From: UBA1195 sp045598025
GTDB taxonomy: Bacteria > Bacteroidota > Bacteroidia > Bacteroidales > WCHB1-69
Direction of reading: 5' to 3'
DNA length: 64,000 nucleotides
Assembly: GCA_045598025.1 (NCBI GenBank)
Contig: JAZLLH010000068.1
Coordinates: forward strand, 1 to 64,000
Of the stretch, positions 34,561-43,638 are shown one piece after another; position 1 is the first letter of the stretch, and every line of letters starts with the position of its first letter. The translations under genes were made by a program, and so were the position numbers. The notes under the pieces were generated by a model. It was not told the DNA's origin. It worked only from the letters and a program-made list of their open reading frames with translations, and made no database searches.

Positions 34561-35985
34561 CTACTCCACCGGTTTGTATTTCGGCACCAGTACTTTCATC
34601 AGCACCCAAGCTAGCAGATATGCCACGGAACAGACTATGAAAGTGATTTCGTAACCCGCGCTTTTACCGGTGTATCCCAAGAAATGCATCTGTACCGCAT
34701 CCGCATAGGTAAAAAGATTGCCAGCCCCTTTCTGCACGAAAAAACTGCCGATTCCGCCAGCCATGCCGCCTATGCCCGTCACCGTAGCAATCCAGCTTTT
34801 GGGAAACATATCACCGGTTGTGGAAAAAATATTGGCACTCCAGCTCTGGTGTGCGGCACATCCGATGCCGATAAGAACAATGGGCCACCAGGGAGAATAC
34901 TGACCCAAAGGTTGTGCCAGGAGTACGCAAAGTGGGAAAAAGGCAAAAATCAGCATGGAAAGCATACGGGAACGATAGGGGTCCCAGCCTGTGCGCCGTA
35001 TGACCAATGAGGGAAGTTTGCCTCCGAGAAGAGATAGCATAACTATGGCATACAGAGTAAATATCAGCATCATACCTTCCGGATCCGAAGTGTTGATATT
35101 AAACTGAGCCTTAAGATAACTCGGTGTCCAGAAAAGAAAAAACCACCATACGCCATCCGTCAGTCCCTTGCCGATAATCAGGCTCCAGGTCTGACGATAG
35201 CGGAAACATTTCCAAAGGGAGACTTTCTTTTCTTCCGTCTGTGGCGCATTCTTCAAAAGCGCTTCATTTCCGGATTCCGGCAACCGGTCGGATTCGATAT
35301 ATTCCAATTCTGCCTGATTGACGAATGGGGAACGTTGAGGCTCATTATAGAGGAAAATCCACAGACCGGCCCAAAGAAAGCCGAGTACGCCAATGAGGAT
35401 GAAGGCCATCTCCCAGCCAAAATGCTTAGCCAGAGGCGGAATGGTAAGCGGGGCAATCAGCGCACCGATGGATGCACCGGAATTGAACACGGAAGTAGCA
35501 AAGGCCCGGTCTCGTTTGGGAAAATATTCCGCTGTCACCTTGATGGCAGCCGGAAAGTTTCCGGCTTCTCCGAAAGCCAGCACGCAGCGGGCCACCAAAA
35601 AGGACCAGACGGAAACGGTAGAAACAAGTACAGCCGTGTCACCGCTAGCCTTCAGCAGAGCAGAAGCCGAGTCCAAGCCGGAGAAGCACTGGGTTATCCA
35701 GCCACAGCCTGCGTGCAGACAGGCACCTAAACTCCATATCAGAATGGCTCCCAAATAGCCTTTTTTTGTACCCAAACAGTCAATCAGACGACCGGCAAAC
35801 AGCATGGAAATGGCATAGCACAGGGAAAATACGGCCGTAATGGTTCCATAATGCGCATCAGTCCAGTGAAATTCCGGTTTGATGAATTCCTCAAAAGTCA
35901 GGCTCAGCACCTGCCTGTCCAGGTAGTTGATGGTGGTGGCCGCAAACAGCATCGCGCACATCACCCAACGGAAACGGGTCTTCAT
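34561..35985 (-). CDS. MFS hexuronate transporter (ExuT-like)
   Basis: A 474-residue inner-membrane protein with about twelve hydrophobic helices. It begins MKTRFRWVMCAMLFAATTIN followed by YLDRQVLSL, the sequence typical of the ACS family (ExuT, GudP, DgoT). MFS signature between helices 2 and 3 is LIDCLGTKKGYL; other marks are LAFGEAGNFPAAIKVTAEYFPKRDRA. ExuT-type carriers import glucuronate and galacturonate with protons. Proximity to uxaC supports hexuronates as substrate. It has its own -7 element at 36011-36018 and is followed 18 bp later by the methyltransferase gene. Confidence 0.9.
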   Translation of the reverse strand: MKTRFRWVMCAMLFAATTINYLDRQVLSLTFEEFIKPEFHWTDAHYGTITAVFSLCYAISMLFAGRLIDCLGTKKGYLGAILIWSLGACLHAGCGWITQCFSGLDSASALLKASGDTAVLVSTVSVWSFLVARCVLAFGEAGNFPAAIKVTAEYFPKRDRAFATSVFNSGASIGALIAPLTIPPLAKHFGWEMAFILIGVLGFLWAGLWIFLYNEPQRSPFVNQAELEYIESDRLPESGNEALLKNAPQTEEKKVSLWKCFRYRQTWSLIIGKGLTDGVWWFFLFWTPSYLKAQFNINTSDPEGMMLIFTLYAIVMLSLLGGKLPSLVIRRTGWDPYRSRMLSMLIFAFFPLCVLLAQPLGQYSPWWPIVLIGIGCAAHQSWSANIFSTTGDMFPKSWIATVTGIGGMAGGIGSFFVQKGAGNLFTYADAVQMHFLGYTGKSAGYEITFIVCSVAYLLAWVLMKVLVPKYKPVE

Positions 35986-36010
35986 ATTCTATTATTTGAC
36001 AAATAAATTG

Positions 36011-36018
36011 CAAAGGTA
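36011..36018 (-). promoter_or_regulatory. Bacteroidetes -7 element (TACCTTTG) for exuT
   Basis: CAAAGGTA on the plus strand reads TACCTTTG on the minus strand, 26 bp upstream of the exuT ATG. It lies in the divergent gap shared with the BI-1 gene. Confidence 0.65.
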
Positions 36019-36121
36019 CGCCATTTACCAATACAAACGGCAGATCTCCGTATAAAAAACACTTTGTGCAAGCTTTCTGCTTTTTTTTCCGAACAATGTA
36101 CGTTCCGACTGACATTTTGAC

Positions 36122-36129
36122 TACTTTTG
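36122..36129 (+). promoter_or_regulatory. Bacteroidetes -7 element (TACTTTTG) for BI-1 family gene
   Basis: TACTTTTG lies 63 bp upstream of the ATG at 36192, on the plus side of the divergent gap with exuT. Confidence 0.65.
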
Positions 36130-36191
36130 CACTTTGGCATGTTTTATGCCAATTGAGAATTGGAATACCTAACTTGAAAAACAGATACATT

Positions 36192-36920
36192 ATGGACGAT
36201 TATTTTTTTCACTCGGATAATGAACGTACAATCAACGCACCGGTCATAGCAGAAAGTGCCTCGACCCTGATGCGTCACGTATTTGCATGGATGTTCGCAG
36301 CCTTGAGCATCACAGCCGTCACAGCCTGGTTCTTCGCCCGTTCCGGTATGATCAGCCTGCTTTACACGGAAACCGGCATGAGTGGTCTGGGATGGATTGT
36401 GATGCTGAGTCCTTTCGTCATGGTTATCGCTATGTCCATGGGACTAAACAAAATGAGTTCTACCACTCTGAGCCTGCTCCTGATTATCTATTCCATACTG
36501 ATGGGCATGAGCATGAGCTACATCTTTCTGGCGTATACCGGAGCGGTCATTTCAAACACCTTCCTCATTACTGCCGGCATGTTCGGAGCCATGGCCATAG
36601 CCGGGTATGTCACCCGTATGGATTTGAGCCGACTGGGTTCCATACTGTTTATGGCACTGATTGGCCTGATAATAGCATCCATCGTATGCCTGTTTACCCA
36701 CAGCAGCCGGGCGGAATGGATCATCAGCATATTGAGCGTCATTGTTTTTTCCGGTTTGACGGCATGGGATGTAAACAGCATCCGCAACATGAGTACCTAC
36801 ATTGATTCCGGCAGCGAAACAGCTCGGAAAATGGCCGTATACGGAGCACTCAGTCTCTACCTGGATTTCATCAACCTGTTCCTTTCTCTGCTGCGCATTT
36901 TTGGAAGAAGCAATGATTAA
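36192..36920 (+). CDS. Bax inhibitor-1/YccA family membrane protein
   Basis: A 242-residue inner-membrane protein with seven hydrophobic helices (for example MFAALSITAVTAWFFA, IVMLSPFVMVIAMSMGL, TLSLLLIIYSILMGMSMSYI, AGMFGAMAIAGYVTRMDL, FSGLTAWDVNSIRNM) and the C-terminal LSLYLDFINLFLSLLRIFG that defines the BI-1/YccA/TMBIM family. Members are proposed calcium leak channels or protease modulators (YccA interacts with FtsH in E. coli). The ATG at 36192 has the BI-1-type soluble N-terminus MDDYFFHSDNER. The next gene overlaps by eight bases. Confidence 0.95.
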   Translation: MDDYFFHSDNERTINAPVIAESASTLMRHVFAWMFAALSITAVTAWFFARSGMISLLYTETGMSGLGWIVMLSPFVMVIAMSMGLNKMSSTTLSLLLIIYSILMGMSMSYIFLAYTGAVISNTFLITAGMFGAMAIAGYVTRMDLSRLGSILFMALIGLIIASIVCLFTHSSRAEWIISILSVIVFSGLTAWDVNSIRNMSTYIDSGSETARKMAVYGALSLYLDFINLFLSLLRIFGRSND

Positions 36921-37623
36921 GAAACCAGCCATCCGTACCCTCTGGACCATGGGAGCCATGGTCCTGCTCCTTTGCGGATGCCAGTCTCCGAATTTTACTC
37001 TCAGCGGGCATTTCGACCCTTGTCCCACCCATCAGGTTTATTTGGACGAAATCCTGCCCGATGGCATCAGAACGCTGGATACTCTACTGATTGTCAATGG
37101 TGATTTTTCCTATCGCATGGAGCATGAGGAAGCCGGCCTGTTCCGATTACGCTTCTCAGACACCAACTTTCTCACTTTTTCCGGAAAGGGGAACGACCGA
37201 TTGGTATTTTCCGGAAACGCCGAAGATTTGCCGCATACCTATTCGGTTCGGGGCAATATATCCTCCGATATTCTGTGGAAAGCCAACTGCCGCATCAATG
37301 AGATGTATGCTCTGACCGACTCGCTCAGCCGGCTGTTTGTGCAAGCCAAAAACGGAGAAGAAATCCAAAAAATTTCCCAAACCCTGGACAGCTGCTACAA
37401 CGCCCGATTCCAAATTTGCAAAAATCATTTGGAAGCACTGATACGAAACCATCCGGAGGACATTGCCGTGCTGCCGGTATTCTACCAGCGCGTAGGAACC
37501 CGGCCTTTTTTCTCCGAGAAGGAGGATACTGCACTTTTCCAGGAAATGGTCAAAAATTTGACAGAATCCATGCCTGAAAATCCGCATGTCAAATATCTTC
37601 AGGAAAGAGTTTGCTATGAATAA
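36913..37623 (+). CDS. Lipoprotein with DUF4369-like N-terminal region
   Basis: A 236-residue protein. The signal peptide MIKKPAIRTLWTMGAMVLLLCGC has a lipobox (LCGC) and is followed by QSPNFTLSGHF. The early mature part (VYLDEILPDGIRTLDTLLIVNGDFSYRM-type order of strands with Asp-Thr-x-x-x-x-x-G-x-F) looks like the DUF4369 domain of Bacteroidetes lipoproteins often coupled to thioredoxin domains, but no CxxC thioredoxin motif follows; the C-terminal half is helical. Function unknown. It overlaps the BI-1 gene by eight bases and nth by eight bases, so the three are translationally linked. Confidence 0.75.
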   Translation: MIKKPAIRTLWTMGAMVLLLCGCQSPNFTLSGHFDPCPTHQVYLDEILPDGIRTLDTLLIVNGDFSYRMEHEEAGLFRLRFSDTNFLTFSGKGNDRLVFSGNAEDLPHTYSVRGNISSDILWKANCRINEMYALTDSLSRLFVQAKNGEEIQKISQTLDSCYNARFQICKNHLEALIRNHPEDIAVLPVFYQRVGTRPFFSEKEDTALFQEMVKNLTESMPENPHVKYLQERVCYE

Positions 37624-38260
37624 GAAGGAACGTTTTGCCTATATCACCGAATATTTCCGGAAGGAAATGCCAGATGCCGGTCCGGAACTGCACTATCGGA
37701 ACGCCTTCGAATTATTGGTCGCCGTCATATTATCTGCCCAATGCACCGACAAACGGGTCAACATGGTTACGCCGGAACTGTTTGCCTCCTATCCGAATGC
37801 CGAAAGCATGGCGCAAGCGGAAATCGGACAGATTTACGAAAAAATCAAAAGCGTCTCCTACCCCAACAACAAAGCCAGACATCTCAAAGGAATGTCGGAA
37901 AAACTGGTGCATGATTTTCACGGTGTCATCCCCGACAATGTGGAAGAAATGCAGCAACTCCCCGGTGTGGGACGCAAAACGGCCAATGTAGTGGCTGCCG
38001 TTATTTTCCATCAACCGGCCATGGCTGTGGACACCCATGTTTTCCGTGTATCAGCACGCATAGGACTGAGTACGGGAGCCAAAACGCCTTTGGAAACCGA
38101 AAAACAATTGGTGGCCTATTTTCCCCGCACGGATATTCCGGCCGCCCATCACTGGCTGATTCTACACGGACGCTATGTGTGCACTGCCCGCAAACCGCAT
38201 TGCGAGACCTGCGGCATACGGGAAGCCTGCAAATATTTTGAAACGCATAATACTATTTGA
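37616..38260 (+). CDS. nth: Endonuclease III
   Basis: A 214-residue base-excision repair glycosylase/AP lyase that removes oxidised pyrimidines. The helix-hairpin-helix is LPGVGRKTANVV, with catalytic Lys121; catalytic Asp139 is in VDTHVFRVS. The [4Fe-4S] cluster ligands are C189, C196, C199 and C205, with the standard spacing Cx6Cx2Cx5C. Start ATG at 37616 overlaps the lipoprotein stop. truA follows 2 bp later. Confidence 0.97.
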   Translation: MNKKERFAYITEYFRKEMPDAGPELHYRNAFELLVAVILSAQCTDKRVNMVTPELFASYPNAESMAQAEIGQIYEKIKSVSYPNNKARHLKGMSEKLVHDFHGVIPDNVEEMQQLPGVGRKTANVVAAVIFHQPAMAVDTHVFRVSARIGLSTGAKTPLETEKQLVAYFPRTDIPAAHHWLILHGRYVCTARKPHCETCGIREACKYFETHNTI

Positions 38261-38262
38261 CA

Positions 38263-39060
38263 ATGAGATATTTCCTGCATATGGCATACAATGGGAGCAA
38301 ATATTTCGGCTGGCAGATACAGCCGGACCAACCCAGCGTGCAGGAACGTATGGAACAGGTACTTTCCTCGCTCTTCAAGGAACGTATTGGCGTTACCGGA
38401 GCCGGACGCACAGATACCGGTGTTCACGCCTCCGATTTCTATGCACATTTTGATACCGATATTCCTCTGCTGCAGGACAAGGCGATGTGGCTATACCGAA
38501 TCAATTCCTTCCTTCCGAATGATATTGCCGTATATGACATACTGGCGGTCCGACCGGAAGCGCACGCCCGCTTTGATGCATTGGAACGCACCTACCGGTA
38601 TTTTCTCAGCTGCGAAAAGAATCCCTTTGTGCTGGATACTGCCTACCGCATTTATTTTCACGCAGACCTTGAAGCCATGAACCATTGTGCGGAAATTCTG
38701 AAAGAATACCGGGATTTTACCAGTTTTTCCAAAACCCACACACAGACAAAAACCAACATTTGCAACATCACCCACGCCCATTGGCATAAGGAGGACTCTC
38801 TGCTGGTTTTCGAAATTACGGCCAATCGTTTTTTACGCAATATGGTACGCTCCATTGTGGGTACGCTCATTGAAGTGGGAAGGGGCAAATTGGATGAAAA
38901 CGGATTCCGACAACTGATAGAGGCGAAAGACCGATGCCGCGCGGGTACATCCGTACCGGCTCACGCCCTATACCTGACCCGAATCACTTATCCAGAACAT
39001 ATCTTCCTGCAGAGATCAGAGGAAGATTTAAGCATACACAAGCCAATACAGATTATATAG
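38263..39060 (+). CDS. truA: tRNA pseudouridine(38-40) synthase TruA
   Basis: A 265-residue enzyme that makes pseudouridine at positions 38-40 of the tRNA anticodon stem. The catalytic Asp51 lies in GAGRTDTGVHA. Other family blocks: MAYNGSKYFGWQIQP at the start, NRFLRNMVRSIVGTLIEVGRG near residue 190 and AKDRCRAGTSVPAHALYL near the end. The ATG at 38263 is preferred to an upstream TTG. Its 3' end overlaps the convergent minus-strand gene by 33 bp. Confidence 0.97.
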   Translation: MRYFLHMAYNGSKYFGWQIQPDQPSVQERMEQVLSSLFKERIGVTGAGRTDTGVHASDFYAHFDTDIPLLQDKAMWLYRINSFLPNDIAVYDILAVRPEAHARFDALERTYRYFLSCEKNPFVLDTAYRIYFHADLEAMNHCAEILKEYRDFTSFSKTHTQTKTNICNITHAHWHKEDSLLVFEITANRFLRNMVRSIVGTLIEVGRGKLDENGFRQLIEAKDRCRAGTSVPAHALYLTRITYPEHIFLQRSEEDLSIHKPIQII

Positions 39061-40293
39061 CAGCATGTAATCCAGCATGTTATACTCCCCTTCGGTGGCA
39101 TAATGCCACGGACAGAACAAAGAAAGGGAATGCCAAGGCATGGGAGAAGTCTCGTAACCGGTTTCTGTCTTCAAACGGTGCGCCCCTTCAGAAGGAGCCG
39201 CATCCAGATAATCCCGGAATATATCTTCTGGCAACGGACTGGAAAGGGAATCTCCGTACAGCAGGTAATTGGACAAACTCAAATGCGGGAACAGTATCTG
39301 TTGCCCGTAATCCGGACGTTTCCGGGCCAAGGCAGAAGTTTGCTTATACAACCATTCATACGTACTGGACGCCCCTCTTCCTTTTTCATTGATGACAGCC
39401 GAAAGTATCAGCACTCCATACCAGTTGAATTTTCCGTCCTTATCGAAATCATAATGATTCTGTATAAAATTCCAGGTATTGCGGCTGGATGCCTTGTCTG
39501 ATTTTCCGAAAACGGACGATCTGCCGGACAGGATACCATATGCCTGACCATGGGCATATCGCAGCCAGCGAAGATCTCCTTCTTTTTGGATTTCCATTCC
39601 GTTGACCGGATTGACAACCCTCCAATGCTCCTTTCCTCTGACATCGGTATACTGCATGGCTTCCACCATATGGGCAGCAATACGGGCCGACATCCCGTTC
39701 AGTTCAGAATCTCCGACCAGTTTCTCGGTCAGCAGCAAACCCAAATAAGTTGCCCAGGCCTGATCTTGAGAAGGAGCGTTGCGGGTACTTCCTTCCTGCC
39801 CGCAAAAACGCGCGTAATCACTGGTAATTCCATCCAATTGCAAGATAGAAAACAAATCAGCGGGAACGTCATCCCGCAAATAAAATCCATTTAAAGCAGG
39901 CTGTCCCCCCCAACAGTTTTCCGCCTCCAAATCCAGACGTTCGTACACCCTTAGCGCCTGTCGCAATTCACGCAATGTAGCAGAAGCCCCTACTGAATCC
40001 TTCTGCAGAATCAGACGGCGATACTCCGTTGCCAGTACGGCGACATAATGTCCCTGCCACCAGGTACCGTCCGCCCAAAAACCGATCTGACGTCCCTTGT
40101 CATCTGTTTTACGCCATTCCATCGGGATATTCGAGCCTTGAATATCTGCCGTGTCAGTATAATACATAAACTCCTTTTTCAGCCGTTCTCTGAAAAAACA
40201 GTATTTTCGGAAATTTGCATCCGGAGTCTGCGCCCGTAAACTGCCGGAACACAGACACAGCAGAAGCATCAGAATTGAAATCCTATTCTTCAT
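39028..40293 (-). CDS. Exported hypothetical protein (helical, 421 residues)
   Basis: A 421-residue protein with signal peptide MKNRISILMLLLCLCSGSLRA, mature start QTPDANFRKY. It is rich in Trp, Tyr and Arg and mostly helical, with segments such as FWADGTWWQGHYVAVLATEYR, GFYLRDDVPADLF, HWRVVNPVNGMEI, LRWLRYAHGQAYGIL and PHLSLSNYLLYGDS. The repeated W/Y helix pattern resembles alpha/alpha-toroid sugar-acting enzymes but I cannot name a family. It overlaps lptC by eleven bases, which suggests coupling, and converges on truA with a 33-bp overlap. Confidence 0.75.
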   Translation of the reverse strand: MKNRISILMLLLCLCSGSLRAQTPDANFRKYCFFRERLKKEFMYYTDTADIQGSNIPMEWRKTDDKGRQIGFWADGTWWQGHYVAVLATEYRRLILQKDSVGASATLRELRQALRVYERLDLEAENCWGGQPALNGFYLRDDVPADLFSILQLDGITSDYARFCGQEGSTRNAPSQDQAWATYLGLLLTEKLVGDSELNGMSARIAAHMVEAMQYTDVRGKEHWRVVNPVNGMEIQKEGDLRWLRYAHGQAYGILSGRSSVFGKSDKASSRNTWNFIQNHYDFDKDGKFNWYGVLILSAVINEKGRGASSTYEWLYKQTSALARKRPDYGQQILFPHLSLSNYLLYGDSLSSPLPEDIFRDYLDAAPSEGAHRLKTETGYETSPMPWHSLSLFCPWHYATEGEYNMLDYMLLYNLYWLVYA

Positions 40294-40840
40294 AAATCAA
40301 TAATTTGGGCTGTGTGATGGTATAGTGTTCGAAATTTTCATCGGATTCAAAACTGTCCCCAATATAGACGGAACCATCCGGACAGGTCTGTTTGGTTGTG
40401 GTATGGGAATACACCTTTTGAGCATCCATATCCCATATCAGATGCTCTGTCTCGATTTTTTCTCCCGTCTGCAAATTGCGGATAACCACTGTGTTTTTGG
40501 CTTCCATCATTCGCTTGTTTTCATAATGTACTCCGTATTTTGCCGTCAGCACGGCATTAGGGGTTCCGTCCGAAGTATAGTTAATTATTTTCAATCCTTT
40601 AGGTGTTTCCTGATAGGATTGCGGCTCGTGATATACACAATACAGAGGGGCGGAAAATTCGTACGAAAGTTTGCCTCCTCTGCTGACGTACAGCAACAGA
40701 TGGTCTGAAACTTCCGAAGGACCAGAGCGCTTTACGTACATCTGGCTGATTTCCTCCTCATCGTTTCGGCAGGAAATACAAGTAATAGCCGCCAGAAAGA
40801 CGGCTATTACCACATATCGCACACCGGTTTTCAAACCCAT
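40283..40840 (-). CDS. lptC: LPS export protein LptC-like lipoprotein
   Basis: A 185-residue protein. The N-terminus MGLKTGVRYVVIAVFLAAIT ends in CISC, a lipobox-like site, followed by RNDEEEISQM. The mature part is a beta-jellyroll of LptC type: GGKLSYEFSAPLYCVYHE, LKIINYTSDGTPNAVLTAKYGVHYENKRMMEAK, VVIRNLQTGEKIETEHLIWDMDAQKVYS. LptC takes LPS from the LptBFG transporter to LptA in the periplasm. In Bacteroidetes it is usually predicted as a lipoprotein. It overlaps the TPR gene by one base and the next gene by eleven, indicating coupled translation. Confidence 0.9.
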   Translation of the reverse strand: MGLKTGVRYVVIAVFLAAITCISCRNDEEEISQMYVKRSGPSEVSDHLLLYVSRGGKLSYEFSAPLYCVYHEPQSYQETPKGLKIINYTSDGTPNAVLTAKYGVHYENKRMMEAKNTVVIRNLQTGEKIETEHLIWDMDAQKVYSHTTTKQTCPDGSVYIGDSFESDENFEHYTITQPKLLIYEE

Positions 40841-42291
40841 TAACGCACTGTTGTCACTTCGTTAATCCAGCCTTCTACACGATAGCTCTGTCCTTTTTGG
40901 AAACCTCTCTGGAAATAGGTTTCCGTTTTGGGGAAGTGAGCGGAGGCATTGGAAAGCCCCTGCTGAGCCTGCTGGTAAATTTTCATCTGCTTTTCGTCAT
41001 TATCCTTCAGACTGGCGGCTATCGACATGGCCTTGCTGTACTTGTCTGCAGCTGCCCAGTTGGCAGCACCGGGGATATCCGTACTTGTTCCGGAATAAGC
41101 GTACAGGTCACCAATAAGAATGTAGGCCTTCGCATTGGAGGGATTCATACGCAACACCTTATATGCATATTCTCTGGCCGTCGAGTACTGATGCATCTGC
41201 ATATAGTTCTGTCCTATCATCAGATAGGTGTTGATGGTATCCGACTTTTTCGTGTACAGGGACAAAGCTTCCTCGAGATATTTCACAGACTGCGTATAAT
41301 CTTTTTCCATATAGGAATTGACTCCCATATAGAAAGCGGTCTGCGCCGTCGGGGCAATGCTGTGGATTTTCTTCACAGCATCCACATACACACTGTTGGA
41401 AGTGCAGTTCTTTTTGTTGAACAGTTTGATGATCTGACGCAGCAACTTTTCATCGTCATTCTGCTCCAGTTTCTTTCCGTAGATGTCAATCAGGTTTTCG
41501 CAAGTTCCGTACTTGGAGAATCCGCGGTCAATGTTGTTGGACACCTTCAGGTAAGAATTGTATTTCGAATACGTTTTGGCGGAATCCACTGCAAAATCCT
41601 CATACCATGCATCGTACACATCCTGGCCGATTTTGTGGCTGTCGAGTTGCTCGCGCAAAGCATAGATTTTGTCCATCACCTTCTGGAAATCATCCTCACT
41701 GACTTCCATCACTGCATCCAGAACTTCCGTCACATCGTCGTAGGCATTGATCACGATATCCGTTCCCAAGCGTTTGTTGTTCATATAGCGCTCGGACGTG
41801 AGAAAATACACGTTCAGCACCTGAGGAGAAGTGGCGGCCCCGCACAGAGCGACCGAATTTTTCAACATTTCGTAAGCCTGCTCATAGTTGTATGCACGGA
41901 ACTTCATGGTATACAGACCGACTTGTCCCATGCAGTATCCCTCATCCTCGGGATAGTATGATTTGCGAAGTTCAAACAAGTCAAACAAATCCTGCACATA
42001 GCGGGATTTCAGAGCCGTATCGTTGGCTTTTTCCGCCATGCTGATTTTATACTCCAAGATGGGCACGCCATTTATAAAGACATTCTTGGTTGACATAGGG
42101 CAACTGTCAAGAACCGCCTTCCAAAAAGGATAGGCCTCTTCATAATTTTTCTTTTTTACCGCATCACGGAACAGGGAAATATTCTTTCTGCAACCCACAC
42201 TGTCCTCTCCGAATTTGGACTGGGCTTTGACTCCATTAGAAAACGACACCATCAGGATAATCGTCATCAAAAATGCTGCATTGCGTTTCAT
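40840..42291 (-). CDS. Exported TPR protein upstream of lptC
   Basis: About 483 residues. Signal peptide MKRNAAFLMTIILMVSFSNGVKA, mature start QSKFGEDSVGC; an ATG two codons upstream (42297) is equally possible. TPR-like repeats cover most of the protein (AYEMLKNSVALCG, YMGVNSYMEKDYTQSVKYLEEA, MIGQNYMQMHQYSTAREYAY, AYILIGDLYAYSG). Such TPR proteins commonly precede lptC in Bacteroidetes; function unknown, perhaps an envelope-assembly scaffold. Its stop overlaps the lptC start by one base. Confidence 0.85.
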   Translation of the reverse strand: MKRNAAFLMTIILMVSFSNGVKAQSKFGEDSVGCRKNISLFRDAVKKKNYEEAYPFWKAVLDSCPMSTKNVFINGVPILEYKISMAEKANDTALKSRYVQDLFDLFELRKSYYPEDEGYCMGQVGLYTMKFRAYNYEQAYEMLKNSVALCGAATSPQVLNVYFLTSERYMNNKRLGTDIVINAYDDVTEVLDAVMEVSEDDFQKVMDKIYALREQLDSHKIGQDVYDAWYEDFAVDSAKTYSKYNSYLKVSNNIDRGFSKYGTCENLIDIYGKKLEQNDDEKLLRQIIKLFNKKNCTSNSVYVDAVKKIHSIAPTAQTAFYMGVNSYMEKDYTQSVKYLEEALSLYTKKSDTINTYLMIGQNYMQMHQYSTAREYAYKVLRMNPSNAKAYILIGDLYAYSGTSTDIPGAANWAAADKYSKAMSIAASLKDNDEKQMKIYQQAQQGLSNASAHFPKTETYFQRGFQKGQSYRVEGWINEVTTVR

Positions 42292-42363
42292 AATCATTCA
42301 CTTTTTATCGTTTGCACTTTGTTTTTTTCTCAAACAACCAAAAACCATACCGAAAAAAGAAAA

Positions 42364-43638
42364 TCAATCCAATTTTCGGCGTTGATACCATTTTTCGTGC
42401 AACTGCAATTGCAGCAGCACACGGAAATACCGTTCTTCAATCCCGGATGTACTTTTGGGACCGAACACGCCTACCTCGCCCTGAATGCCGACTTGAGTTT
42501 TGCTTTTCTTCATCGGGAAAGCCAGACCGAAATCCAGTCCCATGCGCCGGAAGTCATCTCCGCCTATCTGCAGGCAATGCTGCTCGTAAAAAGCGCCCAG
42601 CATATAGGTCGTTTTGGCCAGGTAGCGATTTCCCTGAGCATTGGGGACAAAGCGTCCTCCCAAGGATATCCGATAGGAATCATGAAGACTGTCCGCCTCT
42701 TCGCCCAGGCGGAAAACACTCCAGGTGGAATAGGAAAAATCGGCTCCTACCCAGAAATGCTCGGCCTCTGCAAAGGAAATACCCAAACCGAATTCAGAAG
42801 GATTGCTTAGGTGTTCGGTCCGGGACTTCTTGTCTGCATTGTTCCAGGCCAAGGTATCAATGGGGAGATCGGAAGATCCGGAAGTCTGATAAGTCAGATG
42901 GTACAGACTCCTGTCCACTTTGATGAGAGACGGAATGGACGGAGTGTACGTCAATCCGAAACCGATTTCCTTGTGGCCGATAGGCTGCACATACTGCAGA
43001 CCTGCTTTCAGAAGCAGTCCATGCACCCTGTACTCGTCTTCACTGCGCATATTGAAATACTCATCATTTTCAAAAACCAATTCATGACAACGCCGGCTCG
43101 TTCCGAACAGATAGGAAGCCTGCAGACCGACAGAAAGCCTTGAAAACAGTTCCACTCCGTTTCCCCAAAACACCTCATACGTACCACCTTCGCCTATGTC
43201 ATTGCGGGAGCAAAGGACATCCTGATACGAAAAACGGTAATTGACGGAGGAAAATGGCTGAATTCCGAAAGCAGTGGACCAATGGGCAGTAACCGGAAGA
43301 CCAAGGAAAAAATATTCCATGTCGGCGGTACTTCCCTGCTGCCGGGCTCCCGATTCAGTCAGCACGTGGGACCGGTATGAAAAAGCAGCCTCCAGCACAG
43401 ACGAAAGGGAATCAAAAGCTGTATATGAAGCCGGATTCAAGCAGTTGACAACCGTAGATGAACGGAAAGCGAAACCGGTACCTCCCATTCCCTGAGTGAC
43501 GGCCGACGAACGGGCCTGCATTTCTCCCCATCCGAAACGGGAATAGGGAGTACTCAGGTGCACTTGGGCGGACAAGCCCATGGCAAAACCACACGCCAGG
43601 CATAGTATTAAAATATTTTTCCTATTATTTCTCAACAT
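42364..43638 (-). CDS. Outer-membrane barrel protein
   Basis: A 424-residue protein with signal peptide ending in GFAMGLSA, mature start QVHLSTPYSRFG. The segments YSRFGWGEMQARSSAVTQG, GMGGTGFAFRSSTVVNCLNPASYTAF and SSVLEAAFSY follow the FadL/OmpP1-like order, with an N-terminal plug region and then about fourteen strands (YSTWSVFRLG, RISLGGRFVPNAQG, LGAFYEQHCLQ). It ends QRRKLD, lacking a final aromatic residue, though FRVLLQLQLHEKWY shortly before may be the last strand. Substrate unknown. It overlaps coaX by 14 bp. It lies between coaX and the TPR/lptC genes, an order I recall from other Bacteroidales. Confidence 0.85.
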   Translation of the reverse strand: MLRNNRKNILILCLACGFAMGLSAQVHLSTPYSRFGWGEMQARSSAVTQGMGGTGFAFRSSTVVNCLNPASYTAFDSLSSVLEAAFSYRSHVLTESGARQQGSTADMEYFFLGLPVTAHWSTAFGIQPFSSVNYRFSYQDVLCSRNDIGEGGTYEVFWGNGVELFSRLSVGLQASYLFGTSRRCHELVFENDEYFNMRSEDEYRVHGLLLKAGLQYVQPIGHKEIGFGLTYTPSIPSLIKVDRSLYHLTYQTSGSSDLPIDTLAWNNADKKSRTEHLSNPSEFGLGISFAEAEHFWVGADFSYSTWSVFRLGEEADSLHDSYRISLGGRFVPNAQGNRYLAKTTYMLGAFYEQHCLQIGGDDFRRMGLDFGLAFPMKKSKTQVGIQGEVGVFGPKSTSGIEERYFRVLLQLQLHEKWYQRRKLD

